The translations under genes were made by a program, and so were the position numbers. The notes under the pieces were generated by a model. It had not been told where the DNA came from. It saw only the letters and a list, made by a program, of their open reading frames with translations, and did no database searches. A stretch of DNA of 64,000 bases, taken from Echinococcus granulosus. Taxonomy: Eukaryota > Platyhelminthes > Cestoda > Cyclophyllidea > Taeniidae. Every line of letters starts with the position of its first letter. Position 1 is the first letter of the stretch. Below are positions 45,103 to 58,600 of this stretch, piece after piece. The DNA lies in the NCBI RefSeq assembly GCF_000524195.1, contig NW_020170383.1, positions 2,270,191 to 2,334,190 of the forward strand, given 5' to 3'.

Positions 45103-46017
45103 ATGTCCGTTGGGGATTTTGGCGATTGGGAAGATCAAATCTCTCCATCTGATATTTCTCTCGCTGCACAAAAGACGCGGCGTAAGTCGATTCGGCGCAG
45201 TATGATGGTCATTCCTACCTCTTCAGATCCCCCAATCGGCTACAGTAGCCCTAAAATTGTGGTTCGACGGAAGAGTCTTGGGGTCGCTTTAAAAGACGAT
45301 TGTGTTTCTCACATTTCCTCCACTTTTGTCCCTCGTCATTCAGTGTCGTCCCTTGGAGAGCAGGACCGTGAACGCGTGAATACTCATTTGGAGCAACCAC
45401 TAATATTAGCTCCATTTAGCCCTCCAGTTCCCACTGGTCCGGTGACTGCATCCTCTCCACACTCGCATGTGGAAGGTGCACTTTTTTCAGGTCCTTCTAC
45501 TAAATCCCCAAGTCATCGTTCTGCTCAGCACTCCCAGTATCAAAAAATCCCTGTATTAAGTGACTTGAAGCCCATTCCAAATTCGATAGATGCTTTGTTT
45601 GAAAGTTATGAGCGAGAACTTTCCGCGTGGCCAAGATTTTTGGATCGACTGGAACGTGAGGCGTCATCCCCTCTTCAGACACCCTGCATAAAACTCGAGG
45701 AGATGATGGATAACTCGATGTTGAGTCCCTTTGTAGAATTCATTTCCTCGGACAAGTCTAGTTCGACTGTGAGCGAACTGCAGCGTAGGACCAAACACGC
45801 CTACAGGTCGGTGATAGTTGGTTTAGTTAGGACAAAGCTGGCCTACAAGAAACTGAAGTATTGGGTGGCTGCCTTGGAACGCCGAAATGCCGCGTTGAGA
45901 CATGCAAAACTGAAAGATCTTCTTCCAAATCTGGTTTTGAACCCTAGCCCCATGAATGCCAGGGATCTCCTTGCTTTTATTCCATGTCTACGGGAAAGTG
46001 GTGAACCTTCATTGTAA
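45103..46017 (+). CDS. Single-exon protein of 304 residues, possibly DSN1/Mis13-like kinetochore subunit
   Basis: The frame runs from ATG to TAA without an intron. The N-terminus is acidic (GDFGDWEDQ), followed by two basic patches with R-R-K-S type sites (RRKSIRRS at residues 26-33 and RRKSLG at 55-60), a long low-complexity Ser/Pro part (about 80-160), a helix with a central Trp (ALFESYERELSAWPRFLDR, about 165-183), a longer basic helix (about 225-265), and a C-terminal NPSPMNARDLLAF. Human DSN1, as I recall it, has Aurora B sites in a similar basic patch, a Trp-bearing helix and a DPSPARKLL segment near its end, in that order; this is the basis of the suggestion. Similarity is weak and was judged by eye only; an unrelated coiled-coil protein is a real alternative. 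The coding call is much surer than the name. Confidence 0.7.
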   Translation: MSVGDFGDWEDQISPSDISLAAQKTRRKSIRRSMMVIPTSSDPPIGYSSPKIVVRRKSLGVALKDDCVSHISSTFVPRHSVSSLGEQDRERVNTHLEQPLILAPFSPPVPTGPVTASSPHSHVEGALFSGPSTKSPSHRSAQHSQYQKIPVLSDLKPIPNSIDALFESYERELSAWPRFLDRLEREASSPLQTPCIKLEEMMDNSMLSPFVEFISSDKSSSTVSELQRRTKHAYRSVIVGLVRTKLAYKKLKYWVAALERRNAALRHAKLKDLLPNLVLNPSPMNARDLLAFIPCLRESGEPSL

Positions 46018-46134
46018 ATATTCCAATATATGCATATATTCTAACAAAACCTCGTCAATTATTTACAAAGTAACCTTTGTGTTCAGTTTTGCTTCGATGA
46101 AAATTTAGGCATCTAAGACATTGAGAAAAATGGC

Positions 46135-46851
46135 TTAGTCTCTTAACATCATATGATGTATGAAGTCCTCGTAGTGTATGCGTCCATTTGTACTGGCCCC
46201 AGCGCTTTTAATAAGTGCGGCCATTTCACCTGCGGATAATTTGTCTCCTCGTGTGCAGAGGGTTTGTGTCAGCTCCTCCGTTGTCAAGTAGCCTTTAGAC
46301 GTTGAATCGAAGAGGGCGAATGCATTTACTATGTCTTCTTCGTTGTATACATCCTTTTCCTTCTTGGAAGCTATTTGGCAAAATTGCTCGTAGTTGATAC
46401 CCTCCGAAAAAATATTTTTCTCTGTGTCAACAGAGCGCAGTAGATCCTGCAATTTAAAAAAGGGGGGTGTGGGAAGCACATTTAGTGGATGCAGCTGTTG
46501 CTACTAGTGCTTATCTTTTGAGGCAAAAGTATTTTGAGTGTATCCAGCAGTTCTGGTCGTGCTTGCCTGCATCATGTATATGTCGCGTGTAGGGGGGGGG
46601 GATCATTATTGGAGCACTAACTGAGTGCTTATAAATAAGTAGAAGGGGTTGAAATATCATTAGATATAATTACTGAGGTCACTACGAACCTCCAGTTCGC
46701 AGTCAGCGGGCATCAGTCCGACCTTTCGCAAGCAGACCAGTACGTGTTCACAAGGTATTTTTCCCTTACCATCCGGATCGAAAGTGTCGAATGCCTCCTG
46801 GTATTCAACAAGTCGCTCCTCCGTTACATATGTCGCTAGTTTTGGTGGCAT
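46135..46851 (-). CDS. Calmodulin-like EF-hand protein with degenerate calcium loops
   Basis: Two exons, 46851-46690 and 46446-46135, join in phase to 157 residues, the length of calmodulin or a myosin light chain. The opening is typical (TEERLVEYQEAFDTFDPDGKG) and the second half repeats the pattern (NEEDIVNAFALFDSTSKGYLTTEEL, ending IHYEDFIHHMML). Loop 1 (residues 25-36) keeps D-x-D-G-x-G but has His instead of Glu at position 12. Loop 3 (DSTSKGYLTTEE) lacks acidic residues at positions 3 and 5. Loops 2 and 4 do not fit the consensus. It may therefore bind little or no calcium, like essential light chains. In-frame codons (GAG CGT GAA) precede the ATG right after an acceptor-like 'gttttag', so an upstream coding exon cannot be excluded. 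Calmodulin-like, light-chain or dynein-regulatory subunits are all possible. Confidence 0.85.
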
Positions 46852-49695
46852 TTCACGCTCCTAAAACCAAAGAAGTCATTTTGATGCGTTAGTTTTAATA
46901 ACACCATTTTTAAGGCAATTGCCAACCAACTCAAGACCATTCTATTGATGTTAGAGCTGAAGTAGCTGCAATTCTACAAAAAAGTGCTTGACTGGTGTTA
47001 ACTAATTACCTTGGTAGCATTAAAAATACACGAGGTGGCACATCCAACTCATACACAAACACATTTGGATAAGTCACACCTACGGGAGCTTCATTTTACT
47101 GAAGTTTTGAGAATATGATGGGTTCTCAAGCCGTTGTTTGGTAGATACTACGTCAAAGCGAGACGCATATACAGATGGTTGCCATAATGAAGAGTGATTA
47201 GGTGATTATTACGCGTTGTCTGCGAAAATTACCTAGTGTATGCTATCTGAATTGTGAGTTGCTACGTTTCAAAATAACACTGGTACCAATAAGGTCACTT
47301 CAGAACCAAAAACAAGCCACTTCCCCGATTCATTGAAATGTGCATAACCCCATGTAATAACTAATCTTCTCCTGTAATTAGTATCACGCTAATTTTGTTC
47401 CAAAGCTTGCAATTGATAAAATGACTGTTCTATTTACGGTGAAATCGGCTGAAATAATTTTAGCACAAGCAAATAAATGCGAATAGTGCTTTATGGGATC
47501 TCACTTAATGTTTGTTTATTCTCAGAAGTATACTATGCACTGAAAAATATTAGTGCGTCTAAAATTAGTCCAACGTCACATAGCTTAATGGTCTAATTAC
47601 GTAGCATCATACATCCAGAACCCAACTTTCCTTCACTACTGCTAACATGACCCGAATATGCTGATTTTAAGCAGACACACTTAAAGATTTTAAAGATTTC
47701 CTAAACCTACACCTGCATCTAGAAAGTGTTCATTCGAGAAACCCAATAAATAGCCTAACATGCTATCCTAGTTCAAAGATCAGACATTTTGTGCATGATG
47801 CTTTTAGGTTAATATAAGTTCACACCGATACTTAGCACTCTTGGTCTTCTCTCGATCCACAATGAGTTAAGATATATTCAGGTTATGGTGTGAAGAAGGT
47901 CTGGGAAGCCACAAGCATGCTCGGGAGACTGTCAGCTAGGACTAGTATAGCCTTCGGAGATTGGAGAAAGTGTGTGGTTAGACACGCAGATGAACAAAAT
48001 ACCAAGCTGCTACAATACATAGTCACTTGTGACAATGCATTGGGACGATATGCTGTGGAGTTCATACTTGATCTCCACGATAGATGCTATCTTGTTAGTG
48101 GATTAAGCTGAAGTAGCATCCAGTAACTTCATTTCACCTTACGAAGATTTACTTCGCCCATATGCGTATCATGAAGAGTGCCAATGACTTTACAATCCTT
48201 CCCATTTCACCATTTATTTGGGAATTTTAATCTAAAGCACATCTGCCCATAAAAGGCTTGCACAATTTTAAGACTCATAAAAGGAAAATCGTGGAGGGAT
48301 TTAACCCACTTCAAGTATTTTGTCGAACAGATAGGTAGGCTGCGTGAAATAAAAACCAGCAAATCAGTGAATGAAGTGAATACTATGGGTATGGTTCTCG
48401 ATCCTAGTGGAGTCGGAGACTTTTACTAAGTTGAAATGTGGTTCTCAAGTCATCCCAGAAGAGGTAATAAATATACCAAATGCCTGGGGGACTACTTCTT
48501 AGGTGATATAAGCGTTATTCATGTAGAGGTCGAATAGGTCGTGTGATCATACAACATAACCAAATATCATGCAGATAATCTGTGTTCCTATTCTTATGGA
48601 TAGTGAATCGAAAAAATACCAACGGAGCGGAATGCGATGGCAGGCTCCCCTTAGAATAGCAAAACACTGTTAAGTGTAGCGTCCCGGGATTTCCATGAGG
48701 ACGAAAGAAGACATAATACTCTAGCAGAATAAGTATATTCGACGTAGAAAAGGTATCAGGGCTACTGGCATGGCCCAAAGGCCAGCCCACCCGGAGTGGT
48801 ACAATGACCAAGTCAAAAAAGTGGCTCCCCACCAAAACCGAAAGATAAACAACCATCGTATTACACAACTATGAAAGTATTTTGTAAGCAAAATTGGTAA
48901 AACTGCAAATGCTTGTATGTTAATAGGTAAAAATTTGCCAATTTTCTGTAAAACAACAAAATTATAGTGCAAAAACCAACAAATTTGTAGTTGTCAAACA
49001 TCAGAAATAGGTTCCAATGTAACAAGTGAGAAAATTTGATGTTGAAACGGATATTCACACATCAGTAGCTTTAACAAAAGTCTAACAATTATCGCTTTGA
49101 TTGCTGCATGCATCTCTTGACTAATAATTTTACTTGAATTCCTGGTAATTTAATGTATATTTGGTTCAGTGCTAGGAATTTTGGACCAAAAGTTGGGTGT
49201 TTAGCGATCAGATAATGTAATCATGATCCTCCGTTAAGTTAAATCGGTAATTAGGGTTTCATGTGTGAAAAAGAGTAGCTGCACCTTACCAGGCTGCATG
49301 CAATATTGATGATAAAACACTCCAACTTTACTTCAGACTGCTTCTTAAATGAAATATTAGATAGATTCTTTCGAAATATATATTAGAAGCAACAGTGGAT
49401 ACCGAAATTATTTAACCTAATTTATCAAGACAGCCTTAATGATGGGTAAAAGTGAACACTGCTTTAAGACTGAAATGGAATTTACCGTTTTTAGGGAATG
49501 AGCCAGAAATAATCTTTTGAGTTCCATACTTTTTAAAATAGATGCTACCTGAAGAGTCGTTAAGATTTCCGTAGCGGATAGGATTGGCCGGTTTGTCAGC
49601 CTATCACGAGGTAGTTGCACGCACCTTCCGTAAACACCGTACTACAACCCCTTCTCGCTGTTGTCCCCTCCCGAAGATTTCTTCGTCTTCGGAGC
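46852..49695. other. Intergenic region with one repeat copy
   Basis: No gene is supported. A G-run of 9-10 lies near 46592-46601. The 47880-48115 stretch is somewhat GC-richer and open on both strands for about 60-75 codons, but with no domain or splice partners. Repeat copy D lies at 48672-48861. The last 110 nt before 49696 are GC-rich and probably 5' UTR of the next gene. Confidence 0.4.
48672..48861 (-). repeat. Interspersed repeat, copy D (inverted relative to A-C)
   Basis: Read on the minus strand this matches copy C over its whole length with small indels; examples are 'gggccatgccagtagccc', 'gtattatgtcttctttcgtc' and 'cggttttggtg'. It is the only full-length second copy in the window and fixes the approximate borders of the family. 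Confidence 0.75.
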
Positions 49696-52600
49696 ATGTC
49701 GTCCTCCCTCAACACCATCACCACGGCCGTCATCGCCATAAGTCGAGCCTGGATTCATGTCATTTCCCAGTGAGTACTCCGTCAAGTCCACGCGGGGTAT
49801 CTCACGCAGAAGTGCGGGTTCTGCGGGTACCCGTTTCGTGGACTTCATTCGCTCCCTCTTCCAATCTGTTTTTGCAAAACCAGAGATGGTCTACGAGTTT
49901 TCTATCCCCACGACAGTAGCCCCATGTCTCCCCATTTCCTCCTCACTGAAGCGCCATCAAACTACTCCTCCAGTTCGCTCCTTCTCCCAGTATGAATACC
50001 TCTCGGATGCAAGAAAAAATACCTTCGAGTACGGGAACAACGTGACCCCGTCCAGCACTCAATTCGTGCTATCCAGGTCGCCACATCCACCGCCACCGCA
50101 CCCAAGCATCCGCACAATCGATCAATTCTACACTCCGCAAATTAAACGGTCGAATGTGAAGCGGATTAGCACCGAGGCTGCTAGGCTGCATGATATACGA
50201 ATCGTTGATTTGGGTGAGGGACTGATGCGCGCGCATTTGCATGACAAACAGGGAGAGGAGTGTGCGATAAGGGCTGAACCCAGAACAATCTACTCAGAGA
50301 GTGTGGAGATCGACGTGCGTAGTACTGCGACCCAACAATTTTCACCGTTACCCAGGAAGTTAGACAAACGGGTAATTTCGGTGGCGAATATCGCTGTGGA
50401 TGGTTCGCGTGCCACTGCCTTTGATATTCAACCACAGCTCTCCAATGTCACAAAGAAGAAAATTTCATTAAAGTACAAAAGTTATGATCGGTTAGAGCAG
50501 CCGAATCAGGTATCCGAAGGAAATAAATTTAAGCAACAGATGGCAATAAAGGAAAAGATATTGGCTGAGTGGGAACGCAGTCGGTATCATGATGAGCAAG
50601 GGCCGGACAGCAGTTTTTCTTCGCTCGTATCAAGGGAGGAACCGATGATGGTAAGTTATTCGACCGTGCCACTTTGTTACGTCCATATTATTTGGCTCAG
50701 TCACGGTTGCAATCGAACACTAAGTCCTCGTACGGGGCAAAATAAAAAAGATGTATATGAAAAGTAAACGTGGCTTCCAATCTGCTATCTGTCATTGCAT
50801 TGAACAGTTGCGCCAAGTGTTTGGACCTACAATAGCGTTTGTCTGCTTGTGTCCCCTTAAATGAAAAGTGCATAGTTATAAGAATTTTGAAATTTGTGTC
50901 CTTTGCATTATATAAACCTTTTTACGAAACTACATCTCCAAATGCTTTTCAATGAAATATTGAAATAGGGTATTTGATTGCAACTATAAGACAAAAGTAA
51001 CCAAACGTAGTGTACACAAAGGTGGTATTAGTGAAAAAGTTCAAATTTTCCCTTAAGCAGATCTTCGTGGAACGCACAAAATGTCCTTGCTGGCAGAAAA
51101 CGCAATCTGTTTCACTTAATTTAGGCCAGCCAACTCTAAATAAACACTGCTTATTATTCAGTGAGCAATCATCCTTGCGACCCACGTTGGTTAAATTTAG
51201 TCCCTGATGCAAGATTTATGCTATTAGTTAATTTCTGTATTTATTAATTGGTAGCGGAAGAAATCTTCAACCAAATTAAATTCTGCTTTGCAAAATTATC
51301 TACTTAAGTGCTATATGATCTGCTTCTCGGTCACAATGCCACATAAGTAAAATAATTTGTAGGTCAAGCTCAAAATAACAGCCTTCTTAATGAAGTGGGG
51401 AGGATACATAGAAATGCAATAAAACATGGCGGGGTATTCGAGCGCATTGAATAGGTTGATTATGTACTGTGCCAGCGGTGATGAATCTATGACCGACTCA
51501 CTGCTTTCACCTTTGAGCAATTAAACATTTGATGGATAAAGTGCTTTCTGGAGCGGATACATTAATTGAAGCGGCAATTATTCTCTAAGTGATCAAATTC
51601 ACCGTCGCGTGGACTTTCTGTTAATACTAAACCACGATTGCCATTGGTAAACAGCTTCAATTATAACCATTTATGTAGTTAATCAACGATCTTGGCTATT
51701 CATGCCATGGTTACCGGATTAGGGGCCCCCAGCTTGCCAAAGATGTAGTGCGCCTTGTCTACCACATCATCACGTGATTTGGCAGGCTAAGAAATGGCTT
51801 CTGACTCCCTTAATGCGGGTGGGAGGCGTCTTCTCATCGTGGTCTATTTTATCCACCATGACATTTCATTTTATCCCAGCCCAGTCCGGTCATACGGTAT
51901 CCATACAGCGGTCAGCATGGGCAAAAAAGAGTGATGGTCAAGGATGGCCAGAAATGAAGCCAGCTTTTTGGCCAGCACCGACATGCGGCAAAAAGCCATT
52001 TCAATTGCAAACAGCACCCACTAAGGTTTTTCATATTTTGTTGCGATAATAATACAGAAATATGCAATCCCCTAAATATTTTTCTAGAGCTTTGTAATGA
52101 ATTTGGGGAATAATTAGAAGTTATTTACAATAGATCATTTTTCGTTTTAGTAAAGAGGTCATAGATGTGCCTTAAGATTCTGGACGATAAAAAGTAATGT
52201 GCCAGCTCAGCTAGTGACTGTTATCACAACTCAATGTTCATTACAAAAAGAAACGTATGAAAGCCAGTTGTGCATTCGGCTTTTACTAAATAGATGACAG
52301 GTTAAGCGAAGCCTTGGGAATTGCACCATATATGCTACTATTGTTTCACTCTCAAATATCATATTTCATCCAACATTTATGGAGGGAATGTAAAAACTCC
52401 CATTGTACACTGGGACACTGGGTAAACGAAAAAAGATATGAACTTTGATACATTTGCAGAAAAGAATTATTAAATTCATGTGACAAAAGTAACTTATTTA
52501 CGTACTTACAACTTTGGACGGATTGCAGCAACACCTATAATACTGAGGTAAACCCATTCCATGTCAATTTTCCTACTAAAACAAGAAAAGTCCTGAAATA

Positions 52601-55600
52601 TGAGTTCTACTATTCGATTTGGAGTTTATTTGCAATAAAATCAAAAATGCTGAACTTTTAAGTGTTGATTGCTATAGTAGTGACTAAAAGCAAACGCTAA
52701 TCAACCGCAACAACATTTTCAGGCATTATGAAAGATTGTGTTCATTTAGATATTCTTTAAAAATGAACGTAAAATATGTCACGTAGACTTGAAGTATTTA
52801 TATCTATTTTTCCACATCGGAAATCGTGCTTTCTCAAATGTTGGAATCGTACTTCTACTGTTCCTTTACCAAAGGTAACTTCATTAGCCCTTAAAGTCGC
52901 AGAAACTTAGCAGAGTGTGCGATCGGTTGGAGATATACTCGGTGTCATTTTCAAAGAACCGACAACTTAATCGGTGGCACACGCTTCCTGGGCATACTCC
53001 TCCCAGCTTCCTACAGCACTTTTAATTTTACAGGCCACATTGACCTCATTTGAAGGTACGGCACTTTTACCGTGAAAGGTCGAACACAAATAATGTGCGC
53101 TTACCTTGACAGTCACATCTTACTGCTTCATGCACTCTGGCTACCAATTTTAGTTTCTGAGTTATCTATGATTGGTGTTTCCGCGAAATATCAACATGTC
53201 TCATGAGACCCGTCGCGTTAACAATGGCAAAAAGAGTACAAATTGTTTACTACAAATGGCTAAAATCATGAGTAAAAACAAGAAATGTAGCACCCATTTT
53301 TAATTGAAAGAAAGTAGAATTGGCGATGTGATGTTGTCCTATGTGACAATAAAGTTTGTACCGATTAGGAGAACTTATCCGAAATGAAACAAAGAACAAA
53401 TCTTCAAATAACAACAATTGCCCCTTCTTCCCTACCTTTTGCCATCTCAAAGGTGATACTCAAATATTTCATTGGCCTGCTTTAAAAGCATTCCATATAT
53501 GGGGCAAACCTCAGAGCCCTTAGCATACATGCGGGCCCTAAGGTTTGCTTTATGCAGCCAACTAGATATTTGTATATTTTTATCGATGCAACAAAAAGAC
53601 AATTTGACGGCCACCAACTGTTGCAAAAGAATATTTACACTCTTGTCATATCATGATTTTGAAGTCCAGAGTGCTGATTTTAGCTACAGTAGAATCCAAG
53701 GGCTGTGCATGCCAAGTGCTTGGCTAAAGCAGAACGAAGTACAGAACTCTGAAAATGCATACACAGTCTGTCATCCGATATGAGAAATTGATTTGTATAT
53801 TGACCGAAACCTCCTTATATTTGGTAACAAAAGAACCTAGTTATCCTCATGTGGATCAAGACAGGAGCTGCTGTTAGTATTTTTTCGAACCTGATGGCGT
53901 AAAAATGGCATATATTCGAATAATATGCTCTGCAAAGGCACCTCTGAATTTAAGCATACATGCTTTACTTTTTGTTGGTTGTCAATTTGCACATTTACCT
54001 GATTGCATTTAAGTGTACGGGAGTTATAAGATGCCTTATGGTCTTGTGAATGCCACATGGTAGTTTTCGCACATTTTCATGTTAGTGTGTTAATTTTCTG
54101 CGACTACTAAATTTGCGAAATGAACAAATAAAAAGAAAAGCAATGAATTATCTCATTCTCTATCTACACTAATCCACCGTAATATAGTAATTTCTCAAGG
54201 AAAAATTAATTTTATCAATTTTCACAAACAGATTTTGAAGTTTAAAATGTCATCTTAGTAATGGAAAAGAACGTTTGCACACTTATATGCTTCACCTTCA
54301 TCCACCTGATATCTTAACCTCGTTGTGGATCACTGGATAACTCGGAGATGGATTTGAGGTCTTGACTGGCTGGCCCACAAATATCGGGTCGGATGCTAAT
54401 TAGTTGCCTTTTCCTTAACCAATGCTACCGAACAGCAATTAGAGTGTTATCTTAAACAGATATTGCAAATTTAAGATAAAACGAACGCATTTCTACTAGC
54501 TTGAAAACAAAAGCAAAATGTTTCAATAAGCTACGATCTGTGAATCAACTCGTTAAAATTCATTTCTCTGTCAAAGTTCACTTGTTTAATGTGTATGTAA
54601 TTTAGGAAATTAGACATTTAGCTCCTCTCATAGAGACAACCTAGAGTTTGTTTGACACTTTTTGGATTATACTTAAAATCCAACGTGGGTAAGTTTGTCT
54701 TTATATGTTTAAATGGAATAAAATTCAGTCTAGTTACTCCAAGCGTGAGGTGGGTTCGATTACCAAGTCGTAAGGACCATTGATAATAAGCCGTTATGTA
54801 TCTAAAGCGAAAAAAGGTAAAGACAGGTGTCGACAAAGTTGTGTCTATTTGAGATAACACAAAGATTATCCACGACAAAATCGATCATTTGTGCTTTTCT
54901 GAAAATTATGAAAAAACTAATGCGGGGGATTCTGTTAAAGGGGAAAAAGAACCACAAAATCTATGTATTGTGTTCTACTAAATTTTCCCCTGTATTTCAG
55001 CAAAAGGTACAAAACGAAGAAATGACATTTCTGTGTTTGATCAGTTAGCTCTATCAGAGAGTGCCTAAAAATTTTTGGTCGTCATAAGTTACGACTAAAC
55101 ATTCAGCGACGTAATCGGTATACCACAACCAGAGCGAAGTGCAATTTAATGTATTATAACTTTTGATATTGTTGTACCTTTGCAGTAAATTTCATTTTCC
55201 CTTAGTGTTATTTTAGGGCATTTTGACCCAAATGCACCTTCAAATCGTCTTCACTACAACAGACGAAAATAAAACAGTACGATATGGGTGGATCGCACAC
55301 ACTAGTAGAGAGAATTTGTAGTGTGTTTGCTAGCTCGAGTGTGCTGGGTCATCGCGCTTTCAGCAGTGCAGCAGTTTATATTTGCTCCTTTTCTCCCCGT
55401 CCTTAAAGACAGCAATTGTGATGGAGGCGGCGACAGCAGGATGAAAGCATTTTGCGCATCAAGGAAAGCATCATAAACGGGGTTTAAATGCCGTATTTGC
55501 TGACTTCGTCCATAGCTTGGTGAACAGTTCGGTATCCGCACTAAAGTATCCAGAAAATGTTTCTTGTAATCAGCTTCATTTCACTTTTTAAATATTTGGC

Positions 55601-58600
55601 GAGGGCATTGAGCCCGAAATTAGGGCTTGACAAGTTTATTCAATACAATAGACGAAAATTTACCAGTCCCTCCATAGGGAGGAGTTCCGTTTACGACCAG
55701 GTCTAAAATAGGAATAAATTCAACGATTGAAAGAAAGCATTTGCTTGACAGATCCAAGAGAAATATCACAGTTCGTATTGAGCCCACCTTTTCCTGTCGT
55801 TGAGTGGCCCTAAAAATTCTTTAAAAACATGGCAATCATTTGCAGTAATAATAATGCACGGCTCCATTGGCTTACATCAAATCATTTATTTGATAATGCA
55901 TCTTCTTTGAATTACAATTAAGAGACTACCTCCATTGTTAATAGGAGGGCTCTCAAACCAAAATACTGTATAGCTGTGCTGCTGAAAGTATCAATCATCA
56001 GGATATTTTGTTTCACATAATTTATGCTCTGTCTTAAGATTGACTTTGCTTTACGCTTAAAACCTTATAAGTAAAGATGCAGAGAGGTGAAAACACATGT
56101 AACTCATTAATGACACCTTTTACACAGGTAAGAACCCCATTGACTGTGAGGAGTGATGCGATTTGGATACCATCGATACCAGGGAAATCAATCAGTCATC
56201 AATCTTCAAAAGGAAACTCTAATTTACGAAATTAATCATCATTGTCTGTAAACCCTTTATACCCGCACATCTGTAAAATGTCACAGGCAACCAAAGGCTT
56301 CTATTATCCAATGCCATGGATTTATACCAGTTACTACTATCGAAGTCATATTTTTCGACTTGTAAAATCTGTTCACAGTTTGGGAGCTTTTTTGTTTGCA
56401 TTTGGACTTATTCTTTTTAGCTAGCTCCTTCATGTGCTTAATGGTGCATTCTACAAAATGGTATATCTGACGTGTTTGTGGAGGGAATACTTTTTGTCAT
56501 TCGTCAGTTGTCAGAATGCACGAAGGGTGTTTCATTGACGTACTCACCAAAATCCAATTTACCAATTATTTTTGAATGACTTGAGGACGGGTACATCGTT
56601 TGATAACTTCATGCTAAACACCATTAATATTGCCAACGATCGCTTTTCCATGCACTGAAGATTTACGAGCTCTAATTCTTTGATTTCAAATATCCATTTG
56701 TATGGATAAATGAATGCTTCAATTCGGTAATGTGAATCACTCAAATATCAGATATGTAGTGACTCACTTGCAAGCATAAGTGGGAAAAAATGACTGAATA
56801 ATAATTTATCTCAAGTTACAAGCTATTATTAAATGTCAAAAGTAGTTGCACAAATCTAAAGAGCCAAAATGGCAGCAGTTATTGGAGATATTTTCAAAAA
56901 TCACTTAAGTAGCAAAAAATGCGGTATGTCAGATTTTGAATGCCACAATCAAGCCCACAGTCACGAACAGGCAATGAAACAAATTAACAAATAACTAAAG
57001 TGGTGACAAATTTATTTCAGCAAATATCTGTATTCGACAATTTCACATTCACTGCATGCCTCCCCTTCAATTTGTTGCATTTCAAATGCCGTTTCTCTTC
57101 ATCATTACTTCTGTTAGGTCATTATACTTATATTTATGCAGTAGAAATGATTTGTCTACAAATGCTCGACATACAATAGACGTCGACATGAAAACCTATT
57201 TCGACCTTGTAATAAAAAATTGCAATAATTTGATAACACTTTTCAAGGAAAAGCGTTAATGTGATCAATAAATTTCTATTGAATGCCCCCAAATGAGAAG
57301 GCTTATCAGGAAAAATTAGGACCGAAGCTGTGGTCTTGAGCATTCTTTGTTATCTTGGGACGAATACGTTATTTACTGAGATAAAATGACGGTTACTATT
57401 TCTGTGTGAATTGCTAGTTAGAAATAAGTGTCATTTTACCCACATTTAGGCTTCCCAAAACAACTCCGACTATTTGTTTGCATAATTTTTGAGGTGTGGG
57501 GAGTTATATAAAAATTTCAAACTCATCTGTTTCTCCCGAAGATATACTTACCCTAGACGAGGTAATAAAAATAACTTACGTTAATTAAAAATGGAAATTC
57601 CTTTCCTGACTTGAAAATAAGAGAAACTGCTTGTCATCCAAATACGTGGTAGGAAAAGAAATGGAAAAGAGATGCTAGGGCAAGTTCCACCATTCCTGGT
57701 AATGGACTCGGTAAAATTCCTTTTTAATATGCATTCCTTGCAATGGAGGAGTTTTCAATATTCAGTGTGTACAGTCTGAAGATATACCGCTAGTGATGCA
57801 AATTTGGCAGAGCCGAAGTATTTTGAGCATTGGATGAACTAGCAAAATAAATACATGCACTAACATGCTTCGTAAGTCATGTAAGCACAATCACCCTACA
57901 TCACGCGCACATGCGCTTTCTCAAACTTGATTTCACCCATGATTTGCTTTATGAGCTTGTCAAATTCTGAAAAATCGCATGCTTATTAGTGAACAGAAAT
58001 TTCATACATATTTCAAACTCTTCGCATTGTGAACTCCTCTGTCATGATGCGCCAATATAACTAAATTTCAAGAATGCTGTTAGGTCGTTTAATGATTTGG
58101 AGCCAAATCTGCAAGTATGAAAGCACACACATGGTATAAAAAGTGAAAACCCATTAACTTACCGTTCCTACTTTTTGGCTGACGCAGGTGATGCTTTGCA
58201 TGTGCTCTGGTGTAAAATTATCTCATTTTGTTTTCTGGTCATGGGTTATTGCGATGCCGTCGATTAGCTAAAACATTAATGAGTGACACTTTAAGAGTTT
58301 TCCAAAAAGCCTTATGCCCTATTTTGCTCGAAGCCAATGCAAAATATTCCCCTCAAACTGAAAATTGTTCACTTTATTACCCCCTAGGTCGATGATGATC
58401 TGAAGGAAATACCATCACCAAATCTTCGGCAGTATTACGCTTCGGCTGATGGTAAATTCTAGCGTAGTCATTTCGCTTTTTCTCCTGTTTACTTAAAATT
58501 GAGTGCTCTGGAAAATAATGCAACGCTTGGTGTTTTAAATAATTTGTATTCATATTTTTAAATACAAAACTCTATCCAACCGTACACTATTCACAAATAT

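Noticed and set aside
47883..48111. Overlapping open frames on both strands
   Set aside because: Length is near chance for slightly GC-richer DNA; no motif or partner exon.
51774..52049. 91-codon open frame on the + strand with several Trp residues
   Set aside because: No domain, no good splice borders in phase with the flanking exons, and no second copy in the window that would mark it as a repeat.
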